A DNA stretch of 61,196 nt, taken from assembly GCA_015055805.1 (NCBI GenBank), contig SVHN01000011.1, positions 1-61,196 on the forward strand, read 5' to 3'. Below are positions 43,921 through 52,210 of this stretch, piece after piece. Each line of letters starts with the position of its first letter. Within the stretch, counting starts at the first letter, position 1. Position numbers and translations under genes: made by a program. The stretch comes from Clostridiales bacterium (GTDB lineage: Bacteria; Bacillota; Clostridia; Christensenellales; Borkfalkiaceae). The notes under the pieces were generated by a model that worked only from the letters and a program-made list of their open reading frames with translations, was not told the DNA's origin and did no database searches.

Positions 43921-44447
43921 TACAAAGTTTTGATTGTTTCTTCTATCGGTTTTCTCTTTTTTTCGCGCAAAGGAATATCCGAGTATCCTAACGCAACGGC
44001 AACGTTGCAAATCTCACCGTCGCCTAAGCCAACCGCATCACCGATAAGGTTTTGGTCTACCATACCTATAATGCAACTCTCTACACCCATGCTTTTTGCG
44101 CCGAGTGTTATATACGCTAAAAGTTCGCCGATATCGTATTTAACAAAATGATTGCGGTCAAATCTTACGCCCGGTTTTAACGTTGCCGATTTTTCCGCTA
44201 GCACGATAAACGCCTTAGCACCGCTTAAAAACTTATTATGACCGTTTACGCCTAGCGCATCAGCGGTAAGTTTTAAGCGTTCGGGCTCGGTAACTAAATA
44301 CATTTTCCAAGGCTGACTATTGCAAGCAGACGGCGCGAGCGCGGCTAAACTTGCTATCTCTTCAACCGTTGCTTTATCGAGCGGTTTATCGTTAAAATCC
44401 CTACATGACTGCCTTGATTTTACTAACTGTTCAAAGTATTCTTTCAT
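43920..44447 (-). CDS. Nitroreductase-family FMN oxidoreductase
   Basis: 175 aa. Typical N-terminus FEQLVKSRQSCRDFNDKPLD (RxSxR FMN-phosphate binding), then LAPSACNSQPWKMYLV (about 37-52) and the C-terminal VALGYSDIPLREKKRKP, all standard for the nitroreductase fold. Members reduce quinones, flavins or nitro-aromatics with NAD(P)H; the physiological substrate is unknown. It stands alone, convergent to mazF. Confidence 0.92.
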   Translation of the reverse strand: MKEYFEQLVKSRQSCRDFNDKPLDKATVEEIASLAALAPSACNSQPWKMYLVTEPERLKLTADALGVNGHNKFLSGAKAFIVLAEKSATLKPGVRFDRNHFVKYDIGELLAYITLGAKSMGVESCIIGMVDQNLIGDAVGLGDGEICNVAVALGYSDIPLREKKRKPIEETIKTL

Positions 44448-44569
44448 ATTAAACTCCTAAAATCAGTTTTCATACATTATTATACAGAAAAACCAAGTCA
44501 AACGCAACAACAAAAGAAAAGTTTTTTACTTATATGACCATAATTACGATTATTAGTGAACAAGTAAAA

Positions 44570-44660
44570 GTGAAAAGTGAAGAGTTGCGATTCATACATT
44601 ATTAGAAGAGATTCTTCGATTGCCCATCACGTGGGCTTTGCTCAGAATGACAGAAAAGTG
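44570..44660. repeat. Probable dispersed repeat (intergenic)
   Basis: This 220-base gap (44448-44667) has no gene. It contains GAGATTCTTCG, a hairpin GCCCA/TGGGC and GCTCAGAATGACAG, which resembles a repeat family seen in many bacterial intergenic regions (ending in ...CAGAATGACA). It is preceded by a purine-rich AAGTGAAAAGTGAAGAG stretch. Confidence 0.45.
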
Positions 44661-44667
44661 CAAAAAA

Positions 44668-45069
44668 TCAGGATTTATACTCTATTGCTTTTTCCTTTCT
44701 AAACCGCTCTACCGCTTGCAAATACTTTTCGGACAAACTCAAAGTATATCTTTGTTGCTCGTCATAAGATAAGGTTTTATAATACTCTGTATCGGTAAGC
44801 CGTCCTATGGCGTTCGAGATCTCACCCTCTTCAATCAAGATTTTCTTTACCTTTTTATAAAACTCTTCCTTTTCTTCACTAACGCTCTTTATATCGTCAG
44901 ATACTTTACTTACGTAATATTCCTTGACCTTAGATGCGGCAACGCCGGCTTTTTCGGCACGGTCAAGCTCGTTCTTTAAGTTTTGGTGATAGTTCTGCCA
45001 AAACCCGTTTTTTAGTCTCTTTTTGGCTTCCCTACAATATTGCTTTAAGGATTTCAAATCTTCCTGCAT
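44668..45069 (-). CDS. Conserved-looking helical protein, unknown
   Basis: 133 aa from the ATG at 45069, chosen because AAAGGGG lies upstream; a longer frame has no ribosome binding site. Highly charged and mainly helical (LKQYCREAKKRLKNGFW, KVKEYYVSKVSDDIKSVSEE, RLTDTEYYKTLSYDEQQRY). It has no membrane segment or signal. It follows rpsU past its terminator; the segment resembles 'hypothetical' proteins near rpsU in Clostridia, but I recognise no named family. Confidence 0.65.
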   Translation of the reverse strand: MQEDLKSLKQYCREAKKRLKNGFWQNYHQNLKNELDRAEKAGVAASKVKEYYVSKVSDDIKSVSEEKEEFYKKVKKILIEEGEISNAIGRLTDTEYYKTLSYDEQQRYTLSLSEKYLQAVERFRKEKAIEYKS

Positions 45070-45129
45070 AATTACCCCTTTAATTTTAATAGTGATACCG
45101 ACAATTTTCGACAAAATTCCCCAACAATG

Positions 45130-45161
45130 AAAAAAATCTACCGAAATTATCTTCGGTAGAT
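45130..45161 (-). terminator. Terminator of rpsU
   Basis: ATCTACCGAA/TTCGGTAGAT, a perfect 10-bp stem with a 6-base loop and T7 on the minus strand. Confidence 0.92.
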
Positions 45162-45172
45162 TCTTCATTTTT

Positions 45173-45352
45173 TTAGCCTTTAATGCTTCTCTTTCTTGCA
45201 GCTTCGGACTTTTTCTTTTTTCTTACGGAAGGTTTCTCGTAATGTTCTTTCTTCCTAAGATCGCCGATAATACCGTCTCTAGAGCATTTTCTCTTAAAAC
45301 GACGAAGTGCGCTGTCAATGTTTTCGTTTTCACCAACTCTTACTGTGGACAT
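45173..45352 (-). CDS. rpsU: 30S ribosomal protein S21
   Basis: 59 aa from the ATG at 45352 (AAGGAAGG 8 bases upstream); the longer reading frame is not translated. Starts [20 protein letters not shown], with [19 protein letters not shown] at the C-terminus, the usual S21 pattern. Followed immediately by a strong terminator. In Firmicutes it is often near dnaK/yqeY; here it stands beside the BspA lipoprotein. Confidence 0.95.
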   Translation of the reverse strand: MSTVRVGENENIDSALRRFKRKCSRDGIIGDLRKKEHYEKPSVRKKKKSEAARKRSIKG

Positions 45353-45466
45353 CTCTTTCACCTTCCTTTGCCCTGTGGCAGTTCGATAAAGCCTAATTAG
45401 TATACCAACGATAAATTTTTTTGTCAACGATTTATAAGCCGATATTAAAATTTTAATTAATTTTCT

Positions 45467-46807
45467 CTAGCTTTTTGCCCAAACGGTCGGCACACCGTCA
45501 ACGTAATGCCAGTAATTCCAGTAATGGATAGGCAAATCGCTTTCATTTTCTACATAATAATATCGCGTTGCGTTTGTTAATTCTGTGTTGTAACTGCCGA
45601 TAGTAATTCCTGTCCAGTCGTCCGCATTGCCACCATAGTAAACATCTGTTAATGAATCGCAAGCTATGAAAGCAAAACCATCTATCTTTATCACGCTTCT
45701 TGGTATTACTATACTTATTAATGAACGGCAATTATAGAACGCCTCTTTGCCTATACTTGTTACGCTATTTGGTATTTCTATACTTGTTAATGAATCGCAA
45801 TTATAGAACGCAGAATTACCTATACTTGTTACTGTCGACGGAATAGTGAATGAAGTTGCCGTTTTGCCAATCGCATATTGTATCAATGTTTTACCATCTT
45901 TACTATACAAGTTGCCGTCTATATCTTTATAATTTGCATTGTTTGAATCTACAGTAATGCTTGTTAATGACCTGCAATAAGCGAACGCAAAATTACCTAT
46001 ACTTGTTACACTGTTTGGTATTTCTATACTTGTTAATGAACTGCAACCAAAGAACGCAGAAGAACCTATACTTGTTACACTGTTTGGTATTTCTATACTT
46101 GTTAATAAACTGCAATAAGCGAACGCATAATCAACTATACTTGTTACGCTGTTTGGTATTTCTATACTCGTTAATGAACTGCAATTATAGAACGCAAAAT
46201 AACCTATACTTGCCACTAGTTTATCTTGATAAATTGATGGTATCACTATTTCTGTTGCTGTACCATTATAATCCGTTACCTTATATGTTTCTCCGTCAAG
46301 TTCAAATACTAGACCTTCCGTATAATATGTAGACTCGTATTCACCACAAGAACATTTGCCTTTGGTATAGTTGTGTACATTGCCTAATTCTCCGTATGGT
46401 TGATTACATGTAGTACAAACGGCTTTCGCGCTACAAGTAGCCGTCCCACCACTATGGTTACCTATATCACCATACTCTTGTTTGCAAGTTACACATATCG
46501 CTTTTGCCAAGCACGTTGCCTTGCCACCGCTATGCGCTGTTAAATTTTTCTTATCACCACACTCACACTCTTCCCAGTGGTTGTTGTTGTCGAATTTTAA
46601 GACGTAAGCATGGGTATGTTCGGGCGTTTCCGTCTCATTACTTTCTTCACCGTTATTTTCTTTGCCGTCGTCAATTACTTGGTTTTGCTCTCCGTTTCCG
46701 CTACTGCCGTCTATGTCCCCACTATCGGGCGTGCAGGCGAACGCAAAGCAGACTATCGTTAAAATTGATAGTAATAGGGTTAAAAGTTTCATTAGTTTGT
46801 TTTTCAT
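45467..46807 (-). CDS. BspA-type leucine-rich-repeat surface lipoprotein
   Basis: 446 aa. Lipoprotein signal peptide with a lipid-attached cysteine at about residue 25 (VCFAFAC). A low-complexity Asp/Glu/Asn/Gly linker follows, then a cysteine-rich module repeating CSAKAVCTTCNQPYGELG-type units (about 70-155), then 6-7 BspA-type LRRs (about 190-400) built on SLTSIEIPNSVTSIGNxAF, and a C-terminal HYWNYWHYVDGVPTVW ending. Such proteins are adhesins or surface-protein scaffolds in gut and oral bacteria. The downstream modules are almost identical at the nucleotide level. A structured leader and terminator precede the start. Confidence 0.93.
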   Translation of the reverse strand: MKNKLMKLLTLLLSILTIVCFAFACTPDSGDIDGSSGNGEQNQVIDDGKENNGEESNETETPEHTHAYVLKFDNNNHWEECECGDKKNLTAHSGGKATCLAKAICVTCKQEYGDIGNHSGGTATCSAKAVCTTCNQPYGELGNVHNYTKGKCSCGEYESTYYTEGLVFELDGETYKVTDYNGTATEIVIPSIYQDKLVASIGYFAFYNCSSLTSIEIPNSVTSIVDYAFAYCSLLTSIEIPNSVTSIGSSAFFGCSSLTSIEIPNSVTSIGNFAFAYCRSLTSITVDSNNANYKDIDGNLYSKDGKTLIQYAIGKTATSFTIPSTVTSIGNSAFYNCDSLTSIEIPNSVTSIGKEAFYNCRSLISIVIPRSVIKIDGFAFIACDSLTDVYYGGNADDWTGITIGSYNTELTNATRYYYVENESDLPIHYWNYWHYVDGVPTVWAKS

Positions 46808-46822
46808 ATTTTCTCCTTTTCA

Positions 46823-46862
46823 ACAAACAAAAAGTGCCGTATGCAAAACGCAAACGACACTT
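46823..46862 (-). terminator. Terminator/attenuator directly upstream of the BspA lipoprotein start
   Basis: On the minus strand AAGTGTCGT pairs with ACGGCACTT (9 bp, one G-T) and is followed by TTTTTGTTTGTTG. It lies between the promoter at 47003-47031 and the ribosome binding site at about 46812-46816, so it would end transcripts before translation unless relieved. Confidence 0.75.
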
Positions 46863-46999
46863 AGTAAAAATGCCATTTTCGCTTGCTGCGACACAATTTT
46901 AACAATAGTCTTAACCAAAAGATTTGTAATGCGAAAAAGATACACTCCTACCCCAGAAGTATATGCTTTCGATTAAAAACTATTAAATTATGTCGCAAG
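46863..46999 (-). promoter_or_regulatory. Structured leader of unknown class (candidate riboswitch or MITE)
   Basis: The transcript would start near 46996 and fold into one long imperfect helix: TGCGACATAATTTAA (46983-46997) pairs with TTAAAATTGTGTCGCA (46887-46902), and AATAGTTTTTAATC with GGTTAAGACTATT further in. Its apex holds CGAAA...TTTCG enclosing a loop with TGGGGTA. Together with the following terminator this has the architecture of an aptamer plus expression platform. I cannot match it to a known class. Confidence 0.5.
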
Positions 47000-47002
47000 T
47001 TC

Positions 47003-47031
47003 ATTTTAACACTTTTACGTATAAAAATCAA
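47003..47031 (-). promoter_or_regulatory. Promoter of the BspA lipoprotein leader
   Basis: Minus-strand TTGATT-17 bases-TAAAAT. The predicted start of transcription (about 46996) coincides with the first base of the long helix in the leader. Confidence 0.7.
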
Positions 47032-47058
47032 GAATATTTATATAATTAAAAAATCCTA

Positions 47059-47949
47059 CTAAATATTCATTAAGACTATGCCTGAAATTGCGATTATAAC
47101 GCCTGTAATCGCGCTTAAAGACAGTTGCTCTTTTAGGATAAGTTTTGATAGAGCTGCCGTTGCTATTAAGTTCGCGGCTTGCAAGGTTGGGTACATTACC
47201 GAGCCGTCAAGGTAGGTAGCGGCTAAAGTTTTAGTGAGTGACGATGAAAACAGCGCAACCGATATAACGATAAAAATAATAAGGTGTTTTTTATCGAAAA
47301 GTTTTTTATTTAACGCTTGAGATTTATTGTTTCTTAATATAAATATAAGTAGTAGTTGCGGAACGATTGTTAAAGCATAGGTATAAAAGGTAAAAGTAGT
47401 GACGTGGGAATAATCACCCCTTACCCAAACCTTTTGCATAAAGTCGGCAAGGGATAGCGAAAGTCCGCCCAAAATCAAGGTTATCATACCTTTAAGAGTG
47501 ATTTTACCTGTGATTTTCTTATTAAAAATGGACGTAAAGTAGACGGCGACAATCAATACAGCCATGCCTATTATCTTAGTTGTTTTAATGTTTTCGCTAA
47601 AAAAGATCCAACCGAGAAGTCCTGTTACTATTGATGCGAGCATAGTAAACACACTCAAAAAAACGTACGCTTCATTGCGGTAAGCGTACAGCCAGCTTAT
47701 GCAAAAGGTCGCCATAAAAACCGACGAACATAAACACACGATAAAGCCATCGCTACTTATCGCTAATCCGTTAAAGCCTTGAAACAAAAGCAATAAGACA
47801 AGCCCTATTAACGCGCAAAGAATTGTTCTTAAAGTATTTACGGCGACGCCGTCGTAAAGGCTGAAAACTTCACGGCTTAAAGTTTTTCCCGAAAAGCCTT
47901 TAACTAGCCCTGAAACTAGTGCTAAGAATAAAAACAGATAACCTATCAT
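47059..47949 (-). CDS. DMT-superfamily (EamA-type) transporter
   Basis: 296 aa with ten hydrophobic helices in two halves, the drug/metabolite transporter pattern. The last helices include ATYLDGSVMYPTLQAANLIATA and LILKEQLSLSAITGVIIAISG, the latter typical of the EamA repeat. Substrate unknown. It is divergent from the MFS gene at 48109, with about 160 bases between them. Confidence 0.85.
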   Translation of the reverse strand: MIGYLFLFLALVSGLVKGFSGKTLSREVFSLYDGVAVNTLRTILCALIGLVLLLLFQGFNGLAISSDGFIVCLCSSVFMATFCISWLYAYRNEAYVFLSVFTMLASIVTGLLGWIFFSENIKTTKIIGMAVLIVAVYFTSIFNKKITGKITLKGMITLILGGLSLSLADFMQKVWVRGDYSHVTTFTFYTYALTIVPQLLLIFILRNNKSQALNKKLFDKKHLIIFIVISVALFSSSLTKTLAATYLDGSVMYPTLQAANLIATAALSKLILKEQLSLSAITGVIIAISGIVLMNI

Positions 47950-48108
47950 TTTAACCCGATGATTTTAATTAACTTCAAATTATTATACGCAAAAATATCG
48001 TTTTTGTAGAAAGTTTTATCCTTTTTTGCTCAATTAAATATCTTGACCCTTATTTGATTGACTTGCAAATTTTTTAATAATATAATTGTTGATGTTTTTA
48101 GGTGGATT

Positions 48109-49338
48109 ATGGAAAATAGAAAGTATCAGAATTTTTTGATTTTCGCTTGCTTTTTCATTTGGATTATGATGATGGGCAGCAAAAACGTTTACACAGCGGA
48201 AATAGTTGAACTGCAAGAGATTTTTAGCGTGGGCAAACAACAGGTTGCAATGGCTATGACCTACTACTTTATAACCTACTCGATAGCGCAAGTAATACTA
48301 TTTTTCTTTATGGAAAAGATAGATATAAAGTGGTTTTTAGGGCTATGCATATTCCTATCTGGAATAGTTACCGTCTTAGTTGCGTTCGTTACTGGTATGT
48401 GGCAGATATGGTGGCTGTTATCGCTAAACGGTATCTTACAAGCAGGCGTTTGGGGCATGTGCCTTGCCGTGCTTAAAAGATATTTACCCGAAGAAAGACT
48501 GCCGTTTGCAAACACGGTTATGAACGTCGGCATGGCTGTTGGTGGGGTTATATCTTACGGTTTTGCAGCCGTATTCGTAGGTATTGATATGTGGAACACC
48601 CCCTACATAATACTTGGCGCAATACTGTCCGTATCGGCAATAGTATTCTTTATTGCCGTTTATCTTTGTGAAAAACACGTTACGGTAAAAAAATCGTTTA
48701 AAAGTGAAATAGAAGAAGAACATCAACCGATTATAGTATTAAAATCTAAAACGGCAAAAACTATTTTTCTCATCGTATCGTTTGTACTCAGTTTCTTTAT
48801 ACATAGCGTTTTTTACGGCACAATGAACTGGCTACCCGACCTTATGACAGAAGTCCACGGTTTAGAAAGTCATTTTGGCATTTTAATATCCGTTCTTGCC
48901 CCGATAGCAACTATTCTAGGCGCAGTAATATCTATCTACCATTGCGAAAAATACAGTAACTTTATAGCTGTGAGCGTAGTTTACCTTGCAATAGGCACGG
49001 CTTTATCACTAGCAATGATATTTATTTTCGATATAAGCGTAATCCTTTCACTTGTCGTTCTAGTCGCTTACTTGGTTATCTTCCAAGGCACAATTTCAAT
49101 AGTATTTGCCGTTTTGCCTTTAAAAATGAGTGGCGGAATAAGTTCGGGCGGGCTTGGTTGTCTAATGAACGCCGCAGGCGGTTTTGCCGCTGGTTTTGCG
49201 CCTATGATCGTCGGCAGTATTATTGAAACTTCCGGCTGGCAAATCTCATACGTTATAGTTTTTATAATAACCATTGCGCTATTTATTGCGCTACTAGCAA
49301 CAATGTTTTTACTAAACAAAAACAAGAAAAAGGCTTAA
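48109..49338 (+). CDS. Major-facilitator-superfamily transporter
   Basis: 409 aa from the ATG at 48109, chosen because AGGTGG lies just upstream; the longer reading frame begins in AT-rich sequence. Twelve hydrophobic helices. The loop 2-3 region (FFMEKIDIKWFLGLCIFLSGI) and GGLGCLMNAAGGFAAGFAPMIVG in the second half resemble the anion/organophosphate-type MFS carriers. The substrate is not assigned. Followed by a strong terminator. Confidence 0.85.
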   Translation: MENRKYQNFLIFACFFIWIMMMGSKNVYTAEIVELQEIFSVGKQQVAMAMTYYFITYSIAQVILFFFMEKIDIKWFLGLCIFLSGIVTVLVAFVTGMWQIWWLLSLNGILQAGVWGMCLAVLKRYLPEERLPFANTVMNVGMAVGGVISYGFAAVFVGIDMWNTPYIILGAILSVSAIVFFIAVYLCEKHVTVKKSFKSEIEEEHQPIIVLKSKTAKTIFLIVSFVLSFFIHSVFYGTMNWLPDLMTEVHGLESHFGILISVLAPIATILGAVISIYHCEKYSNFIAVSVVYLAIGTALSLAMIFIFDISVILSLVVLVAYLVIFQGTISIVFAVLPLKMSGGISSGGLGCLMNAAGGFAAGFAPMIVGSIIETSGWQISYVIVFIITIALFIALLATMFLLNKNKKKA

Positions 49339-49351
49339 ATAAACTCAACTT

Positions 49352-49390
49352 AAAAACGCTTACAAGCAGGGTACTTGTAAGCGTTTTTTC
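49352..49390 (+). terminator. Terminator after the MFS gene
   Basis: AAAACGCTTACAAG/CTTGTAAGCG with a short loop, followed by T6. Confidence 0.9.
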
Positions 49391-49456
49391 ATTTTAATAT
49401 AATTCATAGTCTGAATGACCAAAAAACGTAACAACCATTACTATCCCCTAACCCTT

Positions 49457-49577
49457 TATGAATGTATACATTCATATATTAACACAGCCACCTTTAAATA
49501 GCAAGCAATAAGGAAGTATCCATTCATATATTTTTGACGTGGAAGAATATAATAATTATGGAAGTGCACTTTCATAC
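49457..49577 (+). promoter_or_regulatory. Repeated operator-like sites upstream of the XRE gene
   Basis: A 20-bp perfect palindrome TATGAATGTATACATTCATA (49457-49476) overlaps GTATACATTCATATATT (49464-49480), which recurs with one mismatch as GTATCCATTCATATATT (49516-49532) and more loosely as GTGCACTTTCATAC (49564-49577). Spacing is 52 and 48 bases, about five helical turns. A possible promoter TTGACG-17-TATGGA begins just after the second copy. The pattern suggests autoregulation by the XRE protein. Confidence 0.55.
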
Positions 49578-49598
49578 GTGTTCTTTTGGAGGTAAAAG

Positions 49599-49841
49599 GT
49601 GACTGTAAATGATGCCGTAGCAAAAAGAATTATTGAACTGCTTGCTAAAAAGAAAATGACACAATACAGATTAGAGCAACTGTCAGGAATTCAACACGGG
49701 CATATGCAATGGATACTAAGCGGAAAAAGCAAGACTGTAACGTTTTCAACCGTCTTGCGTTTAGCTAACGGATTTGGTATGACGGTAATTGAATTTTTAG
49801 ACGACAGTAAATTTCTTTTTGAAAACCTTGATGTTGAATAA
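49599..49841 (+). CDS. Small XRE-family transcriptional regulator
   Basis: 80 aa, essentially one helix-turn-helix domain (about residues 8-70): RIIELLAKKKMTQYRLEQLS, then GIQHGHMQWILSGKSKTVTF and LRLANGFGMTVIEFLDD. The start codon is GTG with GGAGG about 8 bases upstream, so the annotation depends on a non-ATG start. It has operator-like repeats upstream and a terminator downstream. The target genes are unknown; the arg operon is convergent with it. Confidence 0.88.
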   Translation: MTVNDAVAKRIIELLAKKKMTQYRLEQLSGIQHGHMQWILSGKSKTVTFSTVLRLANGFGMTVIEFLDDSKFLFENLDVE

Positions 49842-49854
49842 ATAATTATAATGC

Positions 49855-49894
49855 AAAAGGACGAGATTGAGTTTATCAATCTCGTCCTTTTTGT
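49855..49894 (+). terminator. Terminator after the XRE gene
   Basis: AAAGGACGAGATTGA/TCAATCTCGTCCTTT, a 15-bp perfect stem with loop GTTTA, followed by TTTTGTTTG. Confidence 0.92.
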
Positions 49895-49919
49895 TTGTTT
49901 TGATCAACTTGTTTATACG

Positions 49920-50044
49920 CTTTAAGGGGTTAGATACAAGCAAGAGCAGGAAAACTAGGATTTACGAAGTGCGCGTACTTGCCGTACGCAATCTAGTAAA
50001 TCCGACGTTTGACGAACTATTGCGCAGTAGATAAACCCTTAAAG
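49920..50044 (-). repeat. Structured intergenic element, copy B (starts at the argF stop codon)
   Basis: Related to copy A at 6526-6652. The ends form a perfect 9-bp stem CTTTAAGGG/CCCTTAAAG, where A has AATAAGGG/CCCTTATT, so the outer bases covary. GTTAGATACAAG follows unchanged. Inside are GGATTTAC/GTAAATCC and GCGTAC/GTACGC hairpins and a weaker GCAA/TTGC helix in place of A's GTGTGGC/GCCACAC. On the minus strand the element starts exactly at the argF stop codon (TAAGGG), as in copy A at asnS. The rest of the gap between the XRE terminator and argF is this element. Confidence 0.8.
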
Positions 50045-51025
50045 AAGGGTTGATAGCATAACTGCCTTTATAGTATGCATGCGGTTTTCTGCTTCGTCAA
50101 ATACTATGGACTGATTACTTTCAAACACTTCGTCGGTAACTTCCATAGCGGATAAACCGAAATTATCAAAAATATCTTTGCCGACGGTGGTTTTAAGGTC
50201 ATGGAAGGCTGGTAAGCAATGCATAAACCTACACTTTTCTCCTGCGTTATCCATTACGGTTTTGTTGACCTGATACGGTAAAAGGTCTTTTATACGCTCT
50301 GCCCAAACTTCTTGCGGTTCACCCATTGATACCCAAACGTCGGTATAAATAACGTCGGCGTTCTTTGTAGCAATCATCGGGTCTTCGATAAACTCTAACA
50401 CCGCGCCCGTGCTTTTAGCAATCTTTTTGCACTCTGCTACGAGTTCAGCGTTGGGAAAATATTTTTTCGGTGCGCAAGCAACGAAGTGCATACCCATTTT
50501 TGCGCAACCAACCATAAGTGAATTTCCCATATTGTATCTTGCATCACCCATATAGCAAAGTTTTCTGCCTTTAAGTGTGCCAAAATGTTCTTCAATAGTC
50601 ATAAAATCGGCTAGAATTTGTGTGGGGTGGAATTCGTTAGTTAGGCCGTTCCAAACGGGAACGCCTGCATACTTTGCAAGGTCTTCGACTATTTCTTGAC
50701 CGTAACCGCGGTATTCTATACCGTCGAACATTCTGCCTAAAACCCTTGCCGTATCTGCAATGCTTTCTTTCTTGCCTATCTGTGATCCCGACGGATCAAG
50801 ATAAACGGGGTGCATTCCAAGATCTGCCGCTGCCACTTCAAAACTGCAACGCGTTCTAGTGCTTGTCTTTTCAAAGACCAAGGCTATATTTTTGCCTTGC
50901 AAATACCTATGCGCCTTGCCTTTTTTCTTTTTGGCTTTTAATTGTTTTGCTAAATCTATGAGTCCTTGTATTTCTTCAGGGGTAAAATCCAAAAGTTTCA
51001 AGAAACTCTTTCCTTTCAAATTCAT
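50039..51025 (-). CDS. argF: Ornithine carbamoyltransferase
   Basis: Makes citrulline from ornithine and carbamoyl phosphate. 328 aa from the ATG at 51025 (AAGGAG 5-6 bases upstream); an in-frame TTG 27 bases earlier overlaps argD and is not needed. Carbamoyl-phosphate motif STRTRCSFE (about 56-64), [13 protein letters not shown] and the C-terminal HCLPAFHD cysteine loop. Last gene of the arginine operon; its stop codon opens the structured element at 49920-50044. Confidence 0.96.
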   Translation of the reverse strand: MNLKGKSFLKLLDFTPEEIQGLIDLAKQLKAKKKKGKAHRYLQGKNIALVFEKTSTRTRCSFEVAAADLGMHPVYLDPSGSQIGKKESIADTARVLGRMFDGIEYRGYGQEIVEDLAKYAGVPVWNGLTNEFHPTQILADFMTIEEHFGTLKGRKLCYMGDARYNMGNSLMVGCAKMGMHFVACAPKKYFPNAELVAECKKIAKSTGAVLEFIEDPMIATKNADVIYTDVWVSMGEPQEVWAERIKDLLPYQVNKTVMDNAGEKCRFMHCLPAFHDLKTTVGKDIFDNFGLSAMEVTDEVFESNQSIVFDEAENRMHTIKAVMLSTLL

Positions 51026-51035
51026 AATATTCTCC

Positions 51036-52199
51036 TTACTTTGCCGCTGCAACCATTATGACTTCTACGGCTTTTTTGAGCATTTCCATAGGAATATTAA
51101 GCGCAGGTAACAGCCTTAATTTATCCTTTGCAGTAAGGCACAGTACGCCGTTTTCTATGCACTCTGAAAGCACTTCTTTTACTGGACGAGTGGTTTTAAT
51201 ACCCACCATAAGTCCCATTCCGCTAACCGACTCTATGCCCTTAGCATTTTTTAAGGTATTAAAAACGTACTCGCCCTTAACCTTAACTTCATTTAAGAAC
51301 TCGTCGGTTAATCTTTCCACAATAGAAATTGCGCCTGCCGCGCATACGGGGTTACCGCCAAAGGTTGAGCCGTGATCACCGAAACCTAAAACGCTTTGAG
51401 TTTTCTCGTTCATCATGCAAAGCCCTATCGGAAGTCCGCCGCCAAGTCCTTTTGCGGTAGACACGACGTCGGGTTTAACGCCATAATTCATATATGCATA
51501 AAGCGCGCCCGTCCTACCGTTACCCGTTTGAACTTCGTCAACTATAAACACGAGGTCGTTATCTTTACAGATCTTTTCAACCCCTTGAACGAACTCTTTA
51601 TCTAGCCCTATAACGCCACCTTCGCCCTGTACACACTCAATCATAACAGCGCAAGCCTTGTTTTCCTTAACCGCTTTTTCAACGCTGCCTAAATCGTTTG
51701 CCGTTGCGTGAACGAAACCACCCGTTAAAGGCTGAAAAAGTTCGTGGAACTTGTCTTGTCCTGTTGCCGCTAAAGTGGTTAGCGTTCTGCCGTGAAAACT
51801 GTTTTTAAGGGTGATTATTACGTTATAGTCCTGACCTTTTTTATCCGCTGCGTACTTTCTTGCGACCTTGATTGCGCACTCGTTAGCCTCTGCGCCAGAG
51901 TTTGCAAAAAAGACTTTCTTCATGCCCGTTCTTTCGCAAAGCATTTTTGCTAGGTTTGCGCAAGGCTCGGTATAATAAAGGTTAGAAGTATGCTGAACTT
52001 TATTAAGCTGCGCTATAACCGCGTCTTTCCATATATCGTCGGATATACCGAACGCAGTTACGCCGATACCCGAACCCATATCAATATATTCTTTGCCGTC
52101 GGCTGAATAAAGAAGAGAGCCTTTGCCATTTACTATTTCTATCGGGAAACGCGCGTAAGTGTTTGCAACGTATTGTTTATCTATATCAATAAAACCCAT
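51036..52199 (-). CDS. argD: Acetylornithine aminotransferase
   Basis: PLP-dependent transamination of N-acetylglutamate semialdehyde to N-acetylornithine. 387 aa. Segments: [58 protein letters not shown] and the PLP lysine in [13 protein letters not shown] (about residue 240). Stops 11 bases before argF starts. Confidence 0.96.
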   Translation of the reverse strand: MGFIDIDKQYVANTYARFPIEIVNGKGSLLYSADGKEYIDMGSGIGVTAFGISDDIWKDAVIAQLNKVQHTSNLYYTEPCANLAKMLCERTGMKKVFFANSGAEANECAIKVARKYAADKKGQDYNVIITLKNSFHGRTLTTLAATGQDKFHELFQPLTGGFVHATANDLGSVEKAVKENKACAVMIECVQGEGGVIGLDKEFVQGVEKICKDNDLVFIVDEVQTGNGRTGALYAYMNYGVKPDVVSTAKGLGGGLPIGLCMMNEKTQSVLGFGDHGSTFGGNPVCAAGAISIVERLTDEFLNEVKVKGEYVFNTLKNAKGIESVSGMGLMVGIKTTRPVKEVLSECIENGVLCLTAKDKLRLLPALNIPMEMLKKAVEVIMVAAAK

Positions 52200-52210
52200 A
52201 ATCTACTCCG

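Noticed and set aside
45770-46200. Regularly spaced near-identical repeats resembling a CRISPR array
   Set aside because: The repeats are about 69 bases apart, lie in frame in a long coding region and encode leucine-rich-repeat modules (SLTSIEIPNSVTSIG); there are no unique spacers.
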